The translations under genes were made by a program, and so were the position numbers. The notes under the pieces were generated by a model that was not told the origin of the DNA, did not search any database, and was given only the letters and a program-made list of their open reading frames with translations. Positions 12,399-29,000 of a stretch of 64,000 bases of DNA are shown here, piece after piece. This DNA is from Sesamum alatum (taxonomy: Eukaryota; Streptophyta; Magnoliopsida; Lamiales; Pedaliaceae): positions 10,556,854-10,620,853 of the forward strand of contig JACGWO010000001.1 of assembly GCA_034509735.1 (NCBI GenBank), written 5' to 3'. The first letter of the stretch is position 1, and every line of letters begins with the position of its first letter.

Positions 12399-12789
12399 CT
12401 AATAAAGCAAAATAAACTGCCCTTAAAAAATTGAGAAAAAGATTAAATTGTAGAGTTGGCAATTTTTGGGAGAACCACTTTTAGAACCATAAGATCATTT
12501 TTACCTCCATGTGCTAGAAAAATACAAATTTTGCACTTGATATTTGCCAGTACAGTAACTTTTTTGTGGAAAAATAATAGAATTTATTTAAATAAGCATA
12601 TTTCATAATTTATTTTCACAATATTTGTTGTTTTTGTATCATTAAAATATTGAATACGAACATACAAATTTAATATTTAATAACAGTAATCATAATGAGT
12701 ATTATCATTTCATTGATACATAATATACAAGTGAACTTGAACGACTGTTGAAAGAAGAATAATTCATCATTCGGGATAAAGTTTTGCAG
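12399..12789. other. AT-rich spacer between foldback and LINE relic
   Basis: Non-coding AT-rich sequence between the foldback element and the LINE relic. I recognise nothing in it beyond the CTAAT flank at its left edge. Confidence 0.4.
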
Positions 12790-13620
12790 CGTATTAACGG
12801 GTGAATTTTAAGTGCCTCTCCCAAGCGGGTAAGGAAATTCTGGTGAAAGCCGTCCTCCAAGCCATCCCGTCTTATGTGACGTCTTGTTTCAAAATCCCGA
12901 AGACCCTCATTCAAATGTTGGAAAGTTTGATGGCGGATTTCTGGTGGCATCAGAAGGGCTGCAGCGCGGGTACATTGGGTGGCATGGTTTGGTCTCGGAT
13001 TCCGGAATTTAGCTACCTTTAATGATGCTCTACTTGCTAAACAGACGTGGCGCATATTAATTCACCCAAATTCGCTTGTGGGTAGAGTTTACAAAGCCAA
13101 ATATTTTCCACACTCCCACTTTCTCGACGCTAAGCTTGGTAATCGTCCATCTCTCTCTTGGCGTAGATTATGATGGGGCTATCTTTGCAGATTCGGGTAC
13201 GGGCGTGGGGCTGGAGTTGGAGTGGTGGCCAGAGACTTTGATGGACGGGTGATTGAACGGCGGCAGAGGCTTCTCGACTTCAAAGCATCGCCGGAGCTTG
13301 CGGAACTCATTGTGGCAGCTACAGCGGTTGAACTGGGTTGCACGAAGGGATGGAGGAAGATAATTCTGGAAGGAGACTGCCTTTCCGTCACCAACAAGCT
13401 GGTCTCGGACAAGGGCGGTGACTCGCACCTTGGTCTTGTACTGCTGGATGTGAAGAACAAAGCGAGGGGCCATGGTGGCTGCGAATTCAGACATGTAAAA
13501 CGCACGGCGAACACTTTGGCGCATGATCTTGCTAGGGGAGCATGGTGGGATGCTGAGATTAGTAATCCCAGTTAATCTTTCCTAAATGTATACCCCTTTA
13601 AAAAAAATAAAATAAAATAA
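12790..13620 (+). pseudogene. Truncated, frameshifted non-LTR retrotransposon (LINE) relic with RNase H fragment
   Basis: The region starts mid-protein. NFKCLSQAGKEILVKAVLQ...SCFKIPKTLIQ...MADFWWHQKG is the conserved segment after the reverse-transcriptase domain of plant L1-type LINEs. Another frame then gives GFRNLATFNDALLAKQTWRI...SLVGRVYKAKYFPH...LSWRR. After a deletion that removes the usual zinc-binding segment, an RVT_3-type RNase H piece follows (GVVARDFDGRVIERR...ATAVELG...ILEGDCLSVTNKL...FRHVKRTANTLAHDLAR, 13218-13575). An A-rich tail ([26 protein letters not shown]) follows at about 13595-13620. At least two frame changes and the missing 5' part make it non-functional. Confidence 0.85.
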
Positions 13621-15150
13621 AGAATAGAGAATAATTAATGATAGCAAACAATATAATGATACATTATAATTTATAAGTAACTTGCATGACTTAAAATATA
13701 TATATATATATATGTAATGATAGCTACTTAAAGATGAATTTTCCAACAAAATAGGAATAATATTAGATAATGTTACAAATGAAATATAGAAAATTGAAAA
13801 CATAATATTTATGAAAGCGTGATTTTAATTGGTTTTGGGTAATTCAAATTATTTGAAAATCTCGATATCAACTTTGCATAAATATATATTAAAATAATTA
13901 TAATGAAAGTAAAATAATTTAAAATAAAATAAAAAATATATATATAAAAAGCTAAAAAACACCTAGTAATATTTTTCTATCTTGTTGCTCTAAAGTATAC
14001 TCCATGTCTCTTTTACAAGACATTTGGATGAGCTTATAAACTTTTTAGAATATTTTATAAGAAGTTGGGAGTTTGTAAGATGCTACAAATTGTTTGATGC
14101 AGGAGTGGTCACTTTTGGTTCCTCTATCTAGTGGGACCAAAGTGTAATTTGCCATTATCATTCTATTATATATATATAATAAAACAAAAAACAAGAGACT
14201 GTCAAAGTAAGCGCCATCTATTCACACGTTTAAGATAGCTTATTTGAATTCTATTTTACCATGAAAAATATATTTTTTATTTTTTATTTTTTGAATTTAA
14301 ATAAGTGTATAATTATTATCCTTATCCAAAAAAATTGAATAAATTAGTTAGTATTACAATTCACAGTTTAAATTTAAATAATTTATAATTTTATTTATAT
14401 AATTTTATAATTTTATTTATATAATTTTTTGGAAATATAAATTTTCTGTAACTTGGCACAAGGTACCAACTAATATAATATAATTTTTTAAATATAAATA
14501 GGAAATACACTAAAATATATACATTAAAACCTCTATAAAGTAATAATGTCGGGACCGTATAATTTTATTAATTTAAAGAGGTATTAATTAATCGTTAAAT
14601 TAATAATTTATTAATTTAAAGAGATTTTTTTTTCGATTCAACGTACAATGTGACTAATTAAATATATACACCCCCTGAAAACAAAATATAAAGTTCATCG
14701 ATGTACGTAGTACTAGTTAAAATTTAATGCAAGTTCATTTATGGTAAGGAAATCAACAACTATATAAACAACATCAAACATTCCTAGTTAGTTAATTCAA
14801 ATCAAAACCGACCAATTATGGCTTCACATTTAAAAGGTGTCAAAAATCAGCCACGGCAGATCAAATACGTAAAACACTATGTGAGTATAAGAGAGATCAT
14901 CCCTTGTGCACTAAAAAAGATTTGCAAACAACAAATAGAATCATATTTTACTAAGTTGTCATAGTTATATTTATACTTTTGTAAAATTATTAATTTATAA
15001 TATTGAATAGACCATAAATTTATATAAGGATCTTTCAAAAAATTATTATCCTATTAATTTAGACCTTGAGCTCAATTCCAAACTAAGAAAAATTATTATT
15101 TTAAAAAATTATTAATATATCGAGTATTAATTTATATAGTTACTACTGAA
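13621..15150. other. AT-rich spacer with diverged fragments of nearby repeat families
   Basis: There is no gene. The stretch at about 13840-13965 resembles the inner right arm of the foldback at about 12085-12240 (CAAATTATTT...ATATCAACTTT...AATTATAATGA). The segment at 14022-14095 (TTGGATGAGCTTATAAACTT...TTTGTAAGATGCTA) resembles the reverse complement of the TIR element at 43428-43749. An (AT)n run lies near 13695-13714. Confidence 0.5.
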
Positions 15151-15550
15151 GTTTGTGTAGGGGGCGAAACCGTGATTTTGAGCTTCAAATTTTTTTGTTT
15201 CGGTGTCAAAAAATTAGTCTATACGCAAAAACAATTCCAAAATCAAACAAGTGTAAAGAAAGAGTTAAAATGGAAGAAACAGTGGTTATTTTCTATCCCC
15301 TCTCCTCTTTTCGACTTCCCGCAGCCAAACACACTCTGTTCTTTCTTCCACATTAAAAAGAGGAGTAAACATTTTCTTTTGGCGCCCATTCCTCAAGAAA
15401 TTTCCCCGAAAGATTCCCTCGCTGTTTCAGTCCCCCCAACGCTTACAATTCCGCACAAATTCTTATTCTATTCTATTGTTTGCATTAGTTGCGCGTAGTT
15501 TTTGCGTTTCTATTGTTCAACCGCTGACTTGCTCTGGTTCTGTCGCTACA

Positions 15551-18500
15551 ATGGCTTCCGAGCAACAGCTATCTGCAATTAAGGTACCGTATTTGCTCTA
15601 TTTTGCCCATGGTTGTGTAGTTTTTTAACTTTAACTCGAATGAGTACTGAATATCTGGTGTGGTTAGGGCGCAAAAGTGCTTATGGTGGGTGCCGGCGGT
15701 ATTGGATGCGAACTTCTCAAAACCCTCGCGCTATCAGGTTTCAAAGACGTCCATATAGTGAGTAGAATTTCTCATCTTTTGCACTGTTTCGAGTGTTTTC
15801 TGGGCTACTTTGAGTTTTTTGTATCGCCATGGATTTTTACGGCTTTGTAACTAGGGTTTTAGGAAATGCTTATTTGGCCGAGCTTATTGCTGCTTAGGTT
15901 GCACCTTGCCGTTGTAGTATGCTATGCATGGTTTTAGAGAAGGTTTAGTAGATACTGCGTTTAGAGCATCTTGTGACGCTGAGTGATTGAATAATTTAGG
16001 GTGCATGTGTGTAAGAGGAAATAGGGTGTGCGGAATTGGGTTGAAAAAGATTCTGCTTGACTTCGAAGTGATTTATCTGTTGGGTTTGTAAATTAGATCT
16101 GATGCTTCAGTTCTACTCCACCTAATGTTTGGCAAGATAATAAGGTCCGCCTATAAGCTTAAGCGATTTAGGGAGGCACAAAAATGTTAGATTGAGTTTA
16201 GCTTCTTGTCTGTTTGGGATGCTGTGGAGGCATGGAAGGGAATCAAGAATTCATTTATTTATGTTGATTTTTAAGCGTGTGGAAGAAGAAGGAACCTATC
16301 AGATTGGGATTATTACTGATGAATCTTACATCCCACACTTTTCCTCTGCTTATATTCAGTGATAATGATATAGGAATTAGTACTTGCTAAATCATACATC
16401 ATTAGCTTTTCTCTACTGATAGTCGTTGAGAATTAGTAGAGGAAGTCAGGTATAGTCACAGCATAATTTTAGATGATTTTAAGAATCTATTATCTTCCAT
16501 TTTCTCAAATACATAGTCCCATGTAGAAGGATGTAATTTATTTGATATGGCTTTGCAGATTGACATGGATACAATTGAAGTCAGCAATCTAAACAGACAG
16601 TTTTTGTTTCGACAATCACATGTTGGGCAATCCAAGGCCAAAGTGAGTAGAGAGCTCAACTTCTTTTGTGACTGCTGTCATCCTCGGACCTTTTCCTAAT
16701 ATTATCTGGTTAAATGTTCACCCAGGTTGCTCGTGATGCAGTGCTGAAATTTAGACCTCACATCAGCATTACACCATACCATGCAAATGTCAAAGACCCT
16801 GAATTCAATGTTGATTTCTTTAAGCAATTTAATGTCGTGTTGAATGGGCTTGACAACTTAGATGCCAGACGACATGTGAACCGCCTTTGCTTGGCAGCTG
16901 GTGTGCCATTGGTTGAAAGTGGGACCACTGGCTTTCTGGGACAGGTGGTGTTTTCTTGTAAGAATTTATAGGCACTTCTACTTAATTTGTGCTACTACTG
17001 TCATTGCATTAGTGTCTCAGTAGTGAACCATGCTATTTATAGCTCACTGGAATAGGATATACTTACTGCTTGTGACAAGATAAGTTTATTCTTCCTGTTT
17101 GTACTTCTTGCATAAGCTTGCTAAACAACCTTTATTAAAATGTTTTCCTGCATTCCTTTTGCATTATTCATGTCTATAATTTACCGTCGAAGTGTTTCCT
17201 AAAATCTTTTGTGTCTTTTGATAATTGGAGGCAGGTTACTGTTCACGTAAAGGGTAAAACAGAATGTTATGAATGCCAGCCTAAGCCAGCTCCGAAAACT
17301 TACCCCGTTTGCACTATCACAAGTACTCCATCAAAGGTATAAGTGCCTCTGTATTAATTTCTTCCTTGTGCTGTGAACTTTTCTCCTAAAAGAACTATGC
17401 TGCACTTCATCATGGATTAGATTATGAACTACAGGATTCTGGAACCATAATTACGTTTATCTTGCATGGGACCAAAAATTTCCTGCTGCCTAAGTACAGC
17501 TATATGAAGTGGTCAATTTGAGTAGACTTGTGTACTAAAGTTGACTGACCATATGGACCTTGTGCAGGTGCTGTTAGATAATTTCTGCTGCTTGTATGCA
17601 TGAATACAACAACTTGTTAGGACTGCATATATTTGGCAGATATTTTGACTGCACATTCTTCTCTGGACAATTTAGAGAGCATTGCAATTTTGATGATACT
17701 AATTGATTGCAGTTATCTGGATGACAATAATTCTTCTGTTCTAACCTTTAACTATTCGTAGATGACAAGATTCATGATCTTTTTGCTACAATGATATCAT
17801 GTGTTGCTTCAAAACTGCAGTTTGTTCACTGTATTGTATGGGCAAAGGACCTGCTTTTTGCAAAATTATTTGGGGACAAAAATCAGGAAAATGACCTGAA
17901 CGTGCGTGCTAGTGATGCTTCCAGCTCATCACAACAAACTGAAGATGTTTTTGAACGTAAAAATGATGAAGATATTGAACAATATGGAAGGAGAATATTT
18001 GATCATGTTTTTGGTTACAACATCGAGTTAGCTTTATCAAATGAAGATACATGGAAAAATCGTAACAGGCCGAGGCCTATTTATAGCAAAGATGCAATTC
18101 CCGTTGAACCTGTTGGTCAGAATGGAAATCAGGCTAAAAATTTGGCAGCTGGAAATCCTTTGTCAGTTTCTGCAATGGCATCTCTTGGCCTGAAAAATCC
18201 ACAAGACCTTTGGAGCTTAAAGGAGAACTCAGCTGTATTTCTTGAGGCTTTGAAATTATTTTTTTCAAAACGCGAAAAGGTTTGAGACAATTCTTTAATT
18301 TTTCTAAAGTTACATTATTCTTCATTGCCTATTCCTTGATTGTAGTTGATACCCAAGTTTTTCCTTTTCAGGAGATTGGTAACTTGACTTTTGACAAAGA
18401 TGATCAGCTAGCTGTTGAATTTGTTACAGCTGCAGCAAATATCAGAGCTTCTTCATTTGGCATCCCTTTGCATAGCCTATTCGAGGCCAAAGGTATTGCC

Positions 18501-20753
18501 GGCAATATTGTACATGCTGTTGCGACAACAAATGCCATCATTGCTGGATTGATTGTGATTGAGGCTATTAAGGTGCTGCAAAATGATATTACAAACTATA
18601 GGTAGGTCATATTTGCTGTACCACCATTTGCTCACATGCCTTGCCTAGTCATCTAATTACCATTTGATGTGTTTCAATTTTTTTTAGTAAACTAAAGCAG
18701 ATTAACTGAAATTTGCTTATTATCTTGGCCTGGGGCACGCATATTATTTCCTTCTTTCTTTGTCTTTTGAGGGGTGGAATAATTCTATACATCTACTGAC
18801 CTCCTGTTCTTCTGAGGAACTAAATAAATGTGATGAAACTGATAAATTAGCATCGTCTTCTAAACTAACTAAAAGATTAAATTACTTCTTATCTATTGTT
18901 ATTTGTTTAATTTCATAATCTAATTCCTTCTGTTATCTGTAGGATGACTTATTGCCTTGAGCATCCTTCAAGAAAGATGCTTCTAATGCCGGTGGAGCCG
19001 TTTGAGCCAAACAAATCATGCTATGTCTGCTCTGAGGTTTGTTGGTTTTCTGGTTTCCCTTAAAATTCACACTTTTGTCTAGTTTACTATTTTCATTTTG
19101 TTTTAACTGAATGGAATGGATTTCAATTGGTTGTATAATTCCTTTTAATACATTGCTATGCGTTTACAAGTAGACGCCTTTGACTCTTGAGATAAATACA
19201 CATCGCTCAAAGTTGAAGGACCTTGTTGACAAGATTGTGAAAGCAAAGCTCGGGATGAATTTGCCTCTGATCATGCATGGTTCTTCCCTTCTGTATGAGG
19301 TTGGTGATGATCTTGAGGAGGATGAGGTTGCCAATTATGCAGCAAACCTGGAGAAGGTTAATTGCCTCTTCATTTTCTCTGTCATATTATTTAGTGAAGT
19401 CGTTTAGGTTGTGTTGGATTGATGGATTTGGGATTAAGGATCTTGAATCCATAATAATAAATGAATTGGACTCATTTAGATAATCAGTATTGCAATGGGT
19501 TTCAAAATCATGAACTCCCATTTTGAGCTATATTTTGAGGCATTTTGGAACCTGTTTAACATGGAATCGTTTGAAATCTTCTGTTGAATTCAAATCCTCT
19601 CATTCAAATGTACCTTAGTCTTTCCATGTTTTTGGCAATATGGCTTGCTCAGCTTGTGCATCTTCTGTTAGGTACTATCTGAGCTTCCTTCTCCAGTCAT
19701 GGGCGGAACAATCCTTACTGTTGAGGATCTTCAGCAAGAGCTAAAATGTAGCATTAATGTTAAGCACAGGTCTGTATCATGCCACTGTTGTTCCTGTTGC
19801 TTAATATTTCTTATCTTATCCCTTTATGAAAGTGCGATTCGTTGCTGTGTTAAAATTTATCTTTTTTGCTCGCATTTGCACTACATGTTGCTGTGTTACT
19901 TTTGTGCAATTCCTGGCAATATCTTTCTTAATTATCTTTTGAATTCTGGTCAAGGAAGATGACTGATTTAGGCGTCTTTTGTCATGTAGATGGATATGAA
20001 ATTATTTAGTCAATCTAGTAAAAAAAGGTTTTGGTGGATTGCCATGCGATCCATTACTCATTTCACTGCACATCTGCTTCTAGTGCCTGAAATTTTGAAA
20101 TCATTACTTTTTTACAACTAGAAAGTAGCAGCAGCCAGGCTCAAAGATCAGTATGTAATTGCAGGTTTTCACAGCTTTTGCGTCACAGACAAGTTTTGAC
20201 ATTTGACACATTTTTCTCCTAAAATGGCTATACTGAAATTTATTTTTTTCACTGACATGAGGAACGGGAGACTGCCCTATTTTTTGGATGTAAAAAATTT
20301 TCTGATCTGTTTGTGGTTGGGTTGGCTAAGTCTATTTTCCTTGCTGCTTAAGTGGTATAATTTTCTTTTGAGTTATAGTCTCACATTAAATTTTGCAGGG
20401 ATGAATTTGATGAGGAAAAGGAACCTGATGGAATGGTTCTCTCTGGCTGGACACAGCCTCTGGCCGTAGAAAAGAATGGGAAGGGATCTACTGACAATGG
20501 TGCTAGCACCTCTCGTGTGTCTGAAGCTACGTCTGTAGTGACAGAAGACGATGATGAGTTACAAATCATCCCAACACAAATTGGGAAGAAAAGGAAGTTA
20601 TCTGACATTTCCAGTGCTGCTAGTTCAGAGGTTTCATCTTTTAGCAATGATGCAAAAATTAAAAGAAAAGCAGAAGAGGCTGATGATAACAATGATTTGG
20701 TTATGCTTGATGGTGGGAGCTCCGAAAATAGCAAGAAGAAAAGGGAACAATAG
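15551..20753 (+). CDS. SAE2: SUMO-activating enzyme subunit 2 (E1 catalytic subunit)
   Basis: Eleven exons: 15551-15583, 15668-15757, 16559-16642, 16726-16944, 17235-17336, 17821-18279, 18372-18601, 18943-19036, 19174-19356, 19672-19769 and 20399-20753. All are in phase, giving 648 aa (Arabidopsis SAE2 is about 625). The nucleotide-binding loop GAGGIG is at about 19-24, with [17 protein letters not shown] just after. The catalytic cysteine is Cys168 in [12 protein letters not shown]. Zinc-binding pairs are CYEC (153/156) and CYVC (432/435). The segment from about 438 is the ubiquitin-like domain that contacts the SUMO E2. The tail is rich in acidic/Ser residues with basic nuclear-localisation-like runs (KKRKLSD, KKKREQ at the end). 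With SAE1 it adenylates SUMO and carries it as a thioester before transfer to SCE1/UBC9. The start [11 protein letters not shown] is the only one in frame before the [13 protein letters not shown] fold. Confidence 0.97.
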
Positions 20754-21328
20754 CTATTCATTGTCCTTTGTTTTGATCTCGATCAGCACATCTCATCCTG
20801 ACTCTGTAGAATACACAGAAAATTGTGATTCTTTTGGTTCTTGCAACTAGAGGAATATTTGTTTTTAGGTACTTTCGATTTTTGACAGGAGCTTCAATCA
20901 GTCTAGCCTGGACGAGAAACTGAGTTTGCCCTAATCCTATAATGTATTCTAACTCACTAGATTAGGTGAGATATTAACTATGTAACTTGTCATTATTAAG
21001 GTTTGTGTATGTAGAAACTCGGAATTTAGGGAAAAGAAAGTATGGCCTGTTAGCAGTGCCCAATATTTGATGTTTATTTATGCTCGTGTTTGCTTCTTCT
21101 GCATGAATCGTAGCACCAATTGATTCTTTGTTGCCACAGGATTCACCTGCAAACACTGTTGATAATATCTCTCGGTTGTTGATTGGTAAAAGGAGTTGGT
21201 GAAGATAGCAAATTACATCTAATTTGTAGGACTAACGAGCGCACTTGGGTCATCCTGTCATTATGAGATGGTCTAATATCCGCTCGCTGTATTTCTCATT
21301 CTCCATCTTGTGCGTCCCCATATAACCA
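20754..21328 (+). other. SAE2 3' region
   Basis: This is the probable SAE2 3' UTR and downstream DNA. No other gene is visible. Confidence 0.4.
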
Positions 21329-21556
21329 TAAAGTAGGTTAAATAATGTTAAATTTGATGACAAGTAGCCACAAAGTGGGTTAAATACATGTTAAATTTGA
21401 TAACTAGTAACCGGGGTTAAATACATGTTAAGTTTGATAACCAATAACCGCAAAGTGGGTTAAGTACATGTTAAATCCAATAACTAGTAACCGCAAAGTG
21501 GGTTAAATAATATTAAATTTCATAACTAGTAATCGAAAAACGGGTTAAATTCGATA
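21329..21556. repeat. Minisatellite, about five copies of a roughly 42-bp unit
   Basis: The repeated core is CCGCAAAGTGGGTTAAATAC followed by ATGTTAAATTTGATAACTAG and TAA. Copies start near 21329, 21368, 21410, 21446 and 21489, with a decayed sixth (TAATCGAAAAACGGGTTAAA) near 21530. Unit lengths vary by a few bases. Confidence 0.85.
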
Positions 21557-21576
21557 CTTTTTGTGATGAATATCTA

Positions 21577-21620
21577 TCTATACTATATATTAAGGGAGAG
21601 CACTTCTTTGGTGTCCCTCC
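21577..21620 (+). mobile_element. Helitron-like 5' terminus, apparently orphan
   Basis: TCTATACTATATATTAAGGG preceded by A is the classic plant Helitron 5' end (A|TC...). No matching 3' hairpin plus CTRR was found before the RPT4 transcript, so this is either a truncated copy or one whose 3' end has diverged. Confidence 0.45.
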
Positions 21621-22121
21621 ATTTTTGATTTGATTTTTTATATTTTTCCATCTAACTTCCTACTCTCCCATTATCTTTTAATATTTTATTTTAATTTTTA
21701 TTATTTTTTATCACTATTTTCTATAAATTTAATAATAATTTATTATTTTATATATATTTTATTTTAAATAATATTATAAAAATTACACATATAATTTGTG
21801 TCACAAATTACCACGTATGAATGGATGACACTTGCTTTTTAATTTTAGGAGATGTATGTAAAAATCAGCATTTCTCGACAAATAAAGGCCTAGGAATGCT
21901 CCGTAACCAAATAGTGAAGAATGGGCCATATTATCTAATAGAGCCTACATCTACGGCCCAATCCACAATATGCTCTACAGTAGAAATCTCTCTCGTTTCT
22001 TCGTTAGCAAGCTGGACGGAGTTCACGTCCAGACTAGAATAAGACGAGACATTTACCCCAAAAATCGAAAGAGAAAAACAAGAAGATAGGAGGAAGAAGA
22101 AGGAGGAGGAGGAAGACCGCA

Positions 22122-25417
<3,296 letters not shown>

Positions 25418-25439
25418 GCCCCAGTTCTCCAAGAGTTTG

Positions 25440-25530
25440 GTGCCACCGATGGATGCGGTGTATGCTCTTTTCACCAGATCAAGTTGGGTGCCACCGACAG
25501 ATGCGGTGTGTGCTCTTTTTCATCAGACCC
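25440..25530 (+). repeat. 48-bp tandem duplication in the RPT4 3' UTR
   Basis: GGTGCCACCGATGGATGCGG...CTCTTTTCACCAGA is followed 48 bases later by GGTGCCACCGACAGATGCGG...CTCTTTTTCATCAGA. It lies just after the RPT4 stop codon, so it is probably transcribed. Confidence 0.85.
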
Positions 25531-26016
25531 CTTGCTGAAATGCCACTAACAAGGAGATGCCTATTCTGCCGCTGATTGAAGAATTTTCACAACCAGCATG
25601 GCCATCTTTGTCTTTGTTACTTCAGACAATGGGGCTGATGAATTATTCTTTTCAGATAAATGCTTATGTGCCCATAATCTGAAAGGTCACTATGACCGAT
25701 AACAGTAAGCAAAGCTTTAATTACTAATAGGTCTTGCCATTTTAAGCAACCACAGATAAATGTGAGTATAGCGAGAAAACAAAATAATTTGCCCTATATA
25801 AAATTAGCTATACAATCAAATTCTTTGATTGTTAAGATGATATTTTAAGTTTGACATCAAATCCTGGCAGACGATAATTTATTGCCTCATAGGAACCACT
25901 TTGATGGCGCATATGGCGTCCACTAAATATAACTGATACTTTGGGAAGAGGCTAAACCCAAAGGCTTTCCCGCCGGAAAATCTCGGTTGTACCTGCATAT
26001 AGGACTCTATGCAGGC
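25531..26016. other. Convergent 3' regions of RPT4 and IMPL2
   Basis: The two genes converge here. The sequence is probably 3' UTR from both sides. No extra coding exon is visible. Confidence 0.4.
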
Positions 26017-29000
26017 CTAGGCCCATTGTAGTGAGTCTAGGGCTTCTTGATGTACCCCTTTATCTCCTGCTGCCACTACATTGAAATCTGTAAAAGAGGG
26101 AAAAGGAAATGAGTTGGTTCAGCACATGTATGGCGCACTGGCTAGTTATAACTTATAACCTATATGCGGTCGTAAAATTGAGACTTCACAGAATGAGTAG
26201 AAAGTCGTACTAGCTGCGTGTGCCTTAGAGGAAGCCTCCCACCGAAGTTGATGCCCTTTCCAATCAGTTATAATTCCGCCCGCACCTTCAATCACAGGTA
26301 TCAGGGACAGGAAATCGTACGGCTGGGAAAAGGTAGATAACATCAGTATATGTGATAATCATAAATACTACTGGCAGCTTTCAATTTCATCACATGCTCA
26401 AGCGGAGACGTGATACAAGTTTTATGATTCTCTACAGAGTCACGAGATCACAAGCTTTGCAGCCGAAAGACTAAAATGAATTAGACCTTCAAGCATGGTG
26501 AATCTTCGCAATATTCTCTAGAAAATTTGGTTAAGAATTATTTGGATAATGCAAACCCCAATAGGGAAAAGCATGGTTAAAGGTCACACAAAAGAAGTAG
26601 AACACACCTTGAGGCCCGATTCAACAACGAGGTCTACATAACCTGAGGCCAGTAATGCATAGGCGTAACAGTCACAGCCGTATAGTGGTACTTTGACCTG
26701 AAAAATCAAACAAATCCAATATCAGAATAGGATACAGCGTGCATTCAATCCATGCACAAAGGTATGAGAGTGCGTGTTATAAGTGCGACTAAAAGAAATG
26801 ATTCAACACCAAATAAATGAAAAGGTGAAACATACAAGACATGAACAATCAACACATACTTAAGTGCAAGTTCGCAACTTCTTTCATCAGGTAAGCAGAA
26901 AATATGACAATCAAGTATTTTAAGGAGATAGCTTCAAACTGAGATACACAGACAACTGAAAAACCTACAGGGAACTCAAAGAACACAGGATATTAGGAGG
27001 GAAAGAACATCTAAAACACATGGATGCAGCTCCTCTGATTCTCTCGGTGTGTTTCTGAGTGTGAACTTGGTCTTCATGCATTATCTAATAAGTAGAGTTT
27101 CACTAAACTTAATGATTCCATGTTTTTATGCGTGTCACTTATCGTACATATTTTAAGTTAACAGAACTATACACATCCAAACTGTAGCAACACCAACTGG
27201 ATGTACCTTATTTCTTAATCGAGAAAAGGCTACTTCAGCATTCCCACTGAATAAATGTGGGCTAGTTGTGTACCTGAAACAGACACCCAGTCCCAAAGAG
27301 TGTGAGAGAGAGAGAGACAGAGAGACAGAGAGCATAAGACATGTGACTAACAAACAGCTTAAGAATACAAATGTTGTAGAGCATAGTCTATATCAATTCA
27401 TTATTTCCAGGGACAACAGTAAGATACTTAATTGAAAAAGTATGAACATACAGGTAGGCCTTTGAGAGAAGCGAACACTTGCGTACAGAGATCTCCTGTC
27501 CATTCAAGGTAGTTCTCCTCCCAATTATTCCGATCCATCTCTCTCTCAGGACAGGTTGGTCAATAATGCCAAGAATCTTGTCAAACAAAAATTGTTTCTA
27601 GAATCAGCATGAAGAAAAGAAAAAAGGAAAAAGAAAAAAAAAAAAAAACAGCAGAACGAGAGATCTCTTCATAGCTTTGCTAAATGCAATGAGTAGATTG
27701 AATTCTTACCGGTTTACCCTTATGGAGTAAAGCAATTAGTGTTCCAAATAAGGGTTTGCCTATAAATAATATTACACCAATTAGTCAACTATTAAGGCAA
27801 CACTTCATAGTTAACATTGGGCTAAAAGATTATCTAGATATATACCAGTGATAAAACTTTTTGTCCCATCTATTGGATCCAATACCCAAACGAAGTCTGC
27901 AAAATCTTCTTTGCACCTCCATCCATTCTCCTCTCCATAACTGAAATTGACAAACGTTTGGTACATTAGACATGAAAATTAGACAAACTACAACTATTTT
28001 GATAATAATAAAATAGACTGGATCTTCTCCCAATACACCATAAACATTTTATGGATGGAGATCTGTCAAAATATTTATATTCATGAATACCCAGATGCAT
28101 CATATAATTGATATATCCCTATGTTCTTGTTTGCCCTATCACATGAAATCCTTTCTCAAGAAATATCCATTTAACTGAGAGCTATGATGATATTTTGTAT
28201 TTTATGCATTTTATCCCCTAGAAGTTCCACTCTCCTTAACGAGTGTGAAGGGAATTTTAAGAACTTATTTGCAGAAAAACAGGATGCAGGAGAGGATGCA
28301 ATTGGCAAAATAGGATCGCACCAATACTCAAGCGTAGATGCAAACTATTTCACGCATGTATGTGTAACTTATGTATGTTAATCATGGCTGATCTGAAACC
28401 GCCACATTAACTGTCCCTCTTTTTTGCAGAAAAACAATTCCTACAGAGACATCCAGAGCTAGAAATTAATCCACACCTTTATAATTAGAGCCAATAGTTA
28501 CGTATATAATATATAACGCTTCATCAGCTTCAACTTTAACTGCACTCTCCATTAACTTGTCTCATGCCTACTTCATTAAGTATTACTTAGAGTCCACGTG
28601 AATATAACTTATATAGTGATTAGAATTAAAACACTGCAACTTCAAAGAAAGAAAGAAAGAAAAAGAAAAAAGAAATAAAGAAGAAGAAGAGGAGGAGGAG
28701 GAGGAGGAGGAGGAGCTATATAGACGAGGCTGCGAAACGCAAAGCAGGTAGAAGATGAGGCCTGCATACTGATGGAATAACCTAGTTAGTAGCAAAACTG
28801 TATTGGCAAGAAAAAGTGATCGAACTCAAATCATGCAAAGCTACATGGATCGGAATGCTGAAGGCTTTCGGAAATGTTTTGATCAATTTCTATAACTTCC
28901 TCCAAGCACCAAAAAACAAATAAACAAATACATAAATAAGAGAACTCACATCGCATGCGAAGGAAAATCCTCTTGTATAATTTTCACCATTGACTCCTCC

